64,000 nt of DNA from Cytophagaceae bacterium (lineage in GTDB: Bacteria > Bacteroidota > Bacteroidia > Flavobacteriales > Flavobacteriaceae). Each line of letters starts with the position of its first letter. Positions within the stretch are counted from its first letter, which is position 1. Of the stretch, positions 61,188 to 64,000 are shown piece after piece. Made by a program: the position numbers and the translations under genes. The stretch lies in contig PALD01000050.1 in NCBI GenBank assembly GCA_002710685.1, positions 91,236 to 155,235 on the forward strand, in the 5' to 3' direction. Below the pieces are notes generated by a model. It saw only the letters and a list, made by a program, of their open reading frames with translations, was not told the origin of the DNA and searched no databases.

Positions 61188-63635
61188 ATGTATTTAAAAA
61201 AAGAACATATAATCGCAACCCTATTTTTTGCCTTCACAAGTTCTGCAATGTTTGCACAATATGTGGTTCAGGGAAAAGTAGTTTCTGCAGCTTCCAACGA
61301 ACCTGTCCCAAATGCCGAAGTGTTTCTCACTACTCTAAGAAAATCAACCATCACGAATGATTTTGGGGATTTCAAATTTCAGGACATTCCAAAAGGGACC
61401 TATAATTTTACCGTATTTGCCTACGAGTATGCTATACTGGATCACGAGGTTAGCATTTCCGATGATACGTCACTGAACTTAGAACTTGAATCTTTGGGCA
61501 TAGAACTTTCTGAAGTAGTGGTCACCCAAAGAAAAGAACGCCTTTTCGCCCTAAAACGATTAAGGGACGTTGAGGGAACTGCCATTTATGCGGGCAAGAA
61601 GAGCGAAGTGGTATTGGTAAGCAACCTTACCGCTAACCTTGCCGGCGGTAATGCCAGGCAGATATACTCCCAAGTGGTCGGGCTCAATATCTACGAAAAC
61701 AACGATGCGGGACTGCAATTGAATATTGGTGGGCGTGGCCTCAATCCCAACCGCAGTGCAAACTTCAATACAAGACAAAATGGTTATGACATCTCTGCAG
61801 ATGTACTGGGATATCCCGAAAGTTACTATACACCGCCGGCTGAATCCATTTCAGAGATCGAAGTGGTACGCGGTGCGGCATCTTTGCAGTATGGGACACA
61901 ATTTGGAGGCCTTATCAATTTTAAACTGAAACAACCCGATCCCAACAAGAAAATAGAGTGGATATCCCGGCAATCCTTGGGTTCTTACAACTTGTTCACC
62001 AGTTTTAACAGTTTAGGCGGGACCTTGGGCAAGGTAGGTTATTATACTTTTTTCAACTATAAAAAAGGAAATAGTTTTCGTCCCAACTCCCAGTTTGAAT
62101 CCTTCAATGGCTACGTACATTTGGATTATTCGCCTACAGAAAGGACCAAAATTTCCTTTGAGGTAAGCTATTTAAACTATTTGGCACAGCAACCGGGCGG
62201 TCTTACCGATGAACAGTTTGAGGAAGACCCCACGTTTAGCAACCGAACCCGAAACTGGTTTAATGTGGATTGGAAATTATATGCTATGCGATTGGAACAC
62301 GCTTTGAGCAATAAAACCGATTTTAGCCTCAACCTCTTTGCCTTGGACGCCTATAGGAAATCGGTTGGTTTTCGCGAAAACAGGGTTTCACAGGAGGATG
62401 ATGTGGAGGCTCCAAGGGAATTGATAGTAGGTAATTTTAACAATTGGGGGGCAGAGGCCCGTTTGTTGACGCGGTATAATTTCTTCGGAAAAGAGAATAC
62501 GGTGCTTTTTGGTGGAAAGTACTATCAATCCAATAATACAGAGCGGCAGGGGCCCGGCAGCAACGGCAGCAACGCCAATTTTAATTTTGAAGAACAGACC
62601 TACCCCAACTACCCAAGGCAAAGCGATTTTAGGTTTCCGAACTTGAACCTTGCCCTGTTTTCCGAAAATGTCTTTAAGTTCTCCGAAAAAATTTCGGTAA
62701 CTCCTGGGCTACGGTTTGAATATATAAAGACTAGAAGTAGGGGCGAATTTAAACGGATCAACTTTGATATTGCAGGTAACCCCATCTTAAACGAAGATGT
62801 GGCGGATAACCGTGATCTTGAACGTTCTTTTATTTTATTGGGTGTTGGGCTAAGTTATAAACCCCATAAAACGGTTGAACTATATGGGAATATAAGCCAG
62901 AATTACCGCTCGGTTACTTTTAATGATATTAGAATTACCAATCCGTCATTGACCGTAGATCCCAACATCAAAGATGAGCAAGGATATACTTTTGATATAG
63001 GGGCTCGCGGGCGAATAAAGAAATACCTTTCCTATGATGTGGGAGCATTTTTTTTAAATTACAAAGATCGTTTGGGTGTGATATTACGGGAAGTAAGTGA
63101 TATCCAACAGGAGCGGTTTAGAGGGAACATAGGGGATGCCATTACCTATGGCATTGAAAGTTTTGTGGACTGGAATATATGGGAAACCCTGTCCACAGAA
63201 AAAAACGATATCAAACTCGGTACTTTTGTCAACCTGGCCCTTACAGATTCAAAATACACCTCTTCCCAAGAAAACAATGTGAAGGGCAAAAAAGTGGAGT
63301 TCATTCCCGGTATTAACCTAAAAACAGGATTAAATTTTGGGTATAAAGACTTTTTGGGTAGTTTGCAATATACTTATTTGGGCCAACAGTTTACCGATGC
63401 CACCAATTCGCCCAGGGATTTTCAAAGCCAGAGTGGTATTGTAGGTGAAATACCTGCCTATAATATTATGGATCTTTCTTTTTCCTATACCTATAATCGG
63501 TTTAAACTGGAAGCGGGGGTCAACAATGTTTTGAACGAAAGTTATTTTACACGCCGTGCGACGGGCTATCCGGGCCCAGGGATCATACCAAGTTTACCAC
63601 GAACCATATATGTGCTCTTACAACTTAAATTTTGA
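61188..63635 (+). CDS. TonB-dependent outer-membrane receptor
   Basis: 815 residues. The signal peptide ends SAMFAQ. A carboxypeptidase-regulatory-like domain (VVQGKVVSAASNEPVPNAEVFL, about 25-105) is followed by the TonB-box-like ELSEVVVTQ, a plug (QIYSQVVGLNIYENN, LNIGGRGLNPNRSANFNTRQNG, ISEIEVVRGAASLQYGTQFGGLINFKLK) and a barrel ending YVLLQLKF. Size and plug resemble FecA-type ferric-complex receptors rather than SusC. Last gene of the DUF4856-imelysin-HTTM operon with an 8-nt gap, so it is the likely importer of the metal complex. Confidence 0.93.
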   Translation: MYLKKEHIIATLFFAFTSSAMFAQYVVQGKVVSAASNEPVPNAEVFLTTLRKSTITNDFGDFKFQDIPKGTYNFTVFAYEYAILDHEVSISDDTSLNLELESLGIELSEVVVTQRKERLFALKRLRDVEGTAIYAGKKSEVVLVSNLTANLAGGNARQIYSQVVGLNIYENNDAGLQLNIGGRGLNPNRSANFNTRQNGYDISADVLGYPESYYTPPAESISEIEVVRGAASLQYGTQFGGLINFKLKQPDPNKKIEWISRQSLGSYNLFTSFNSLGGTLGKVGYYTFFNYKKGNSFRPNSQFESFNGYVHLDYSPTERTKISFEVSYLNYLAQQPGGLTDEQFEEDPTFSNRTRNWFNVDWKLYAMRLEHALSNKTDFSLNLFALDAYRKSVGFRENRVSQEDDVEAPRELIVGNFNNWGAEARLLTRYNFFGKENTVLFGGKYYQSNNTERQGPGSNGSNANFNFEEQTYPNYPRQSDFRFPNLNLALFSENVFKFSEKISVTPGLRFEYIKTRSRGEFKRINFDIAGNPILNEDVADNRDLERSFILLGVGLSYKPHKTVELYGNISQNYRSVTFNDIRITNPSLTVDPNIKDEQGYTFDIGARGRIKKYLSYDVGAFFLNYKDRLGVILREVSDIQQERFRGNIGDAITYGIESFVDWNIWETLSTEKNDIKLGTFVNLALTDSKYTSSQENNVKGKKVEFIPGINLKTGLNFGYKDFLGSLQYTYLGQQFTDATNSPRDFQSQSGIVGEIPAYNIMDLSFSYTYNRFKLEAGVNNVLNESYFTRRATGYPGPGIIPSLPRTIYVLLQLKF

Positions 63636-63730
63636 GTTAATCTGCATTAATGACAAAAATCATATTTCTGTTGAACCTTTAAAATTATCTTCGCATTAAT
63701 TAATTTTGCTGTTAATTCATAAAAATTTGA

Positions 63731-63744
63731 TAACAAGCTTGTTA
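63731..63744. promoter_or_regulatory. Perfect 14-bp palindrome TAACAAGCTTGTTA
   Basis: It sits 57 bp before the likely start of the last gene, downstream of a TAATTTTG -7-like box (63701-63708) that lacks a clear -33 element. The palindrome could be an operator; only the symmetry is seen. Confidence 0.35.
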
Positions 63745-63800
63745 AACAGCAGCATTTAATTTACGAAAACATTTAATGTTAGACAAAATTTATTAATACT

Positions 63801-64000
63801 GTGAAATCTTTTTTTACCAAAATACTATCTTTTTTTTTAGCAGTTTTTATACTGTTTTCTACTTCTTCTTTCACGGTGGATATGCACTTTTGCTGTAATA
63901 AATTGGTGGATATGGCTTTTTTTAGTAAGGCAGAATCCTGTATGGAGATTGTACAAAAAAAAGATAATAATTCCAAGCAATGTACTTCCATACAAGAGAA
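63801..64000 (+). CDS. HYC/CC/PP-like small exported protein (partial, runs off the edge)
   Basis: An open frame from the GTG at 63801 (a stop lies in frame at 63780-63782 and there is no ATG) encodes a signal peptide ending TSSFTVD, then M-H-F-C-C and further Cys (ESCMEI, KQCTS). The SFTVD-x-H-x-C join is the same as in the protein at 56729, so it is a homologue with HFC in place of HYC. The protein continues beyond 64000. In related genomes such genes precede metal efflux or TonB genes. Confidence 0.72.
   Translation, partial: MKSFFTKILSFFLAVFILFSTSSFTVDMHFCCNKLVDMAFFSKAESCMEIVQKKDNNSKQCTSIQE

Noticed and set aside
63779..63991. Minus-strand open frame at the right edge
   Set aside because: It is the complement of the HYC/HFC-type gene, whose signal peptide and Cys pattern match a homologue in the window.

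Overview
The window looks like chromosome of a marine flavobacterium (Bacteroidota). The reasons are tandem SusC/SusD pairs, sulfatase-rich glycan degradation, lipoproteins with short lipoboxes, a TTTG-N19-TAnnTTTG promoter, and the 14-bp palindrome GCTTTCGCGAAAGC scattered in coding sequence. Three regions can be told apart.

Region 1 (about 74-25026) is a polysaccharide utilisation locus for a sulfated glycan. A minus-strand run of eleven genes starts with a TonB-linked SusC transporter (to 20083) and continues SusD, a second SusC, a second SusD, a DUF1735-type surface lipoprotein, two sulfatases, an alkaline-phosphatase-fold phosphodiesterase and three more sulfatases. All five sulfatases carry the Cys-type CxPxR maturation motif. 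Across a 459-bp divergent gap lie a GH97 glycosidase gene broken by a one-base frameshift and a convergent GH3 glycosidase. I see no endo-acting lyase or hydrolase, no regulator and no sulfatase-maturating enzyme in the window, so the locus depends on genes elsewhere.

Region 2 (about 25124-57172) begins at a truncated tRNA-Leu(UAG) 3' fragment followed by short direct repeats and a tyrosine recombinase. This is the left end of an integrated element whose right end is not in the window. Its DNA is visibly more AT-rich and carries a large copper/silver-type resistance and homeostasis set: two copper P-type ATPases, HMA chaperone, Cys-rich copper storage protein, CusB, CusC and CusA efflux parts, a multicopper oxidase fused to a CopB-like barrel, DUF3347, DUF305, PepSY and heme-binding accessory proteins, and two regulators that join an HMA-like metal-binding domain to an AraC DNA-binding domain. 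Between the copper blocks sits mixed cargo: an FMN glutamate synthase-like protein, two YceI proteins, a K+ channel, an APC permease with a Met-rich tail and a candidate PD-(D/E)XK nuclease. Four copies of a hairpin element with a conserved loop lie between these cargo blocks, and a 33-nt motif is shared by the upstream regions of two copper genes.

Region 3 (about 57316-64000, plus strand) has a consensus promoter followed by DUF4856 lipoprotein, imelysin, HTTM membrane protein and TonB-dependent receptor. This reads as a metal (probably iron) uptake operon. A second HYC/CC/PP-type small protein runs off the right edge. Whether region 3 belongs to the element cannot be decided here.

In working terms, region 1 binds, imports, desulfates and cleaves an external sulfated glycan. 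Region 2 senses copper through HMA-AraC proteins, exports it from the cytoplasm (ATPases) and periplasm (Cus), oxidises it at the outer membrane (oxidase-barrel) and buffers it (Csp, chaperone, DUF3347 proteins).
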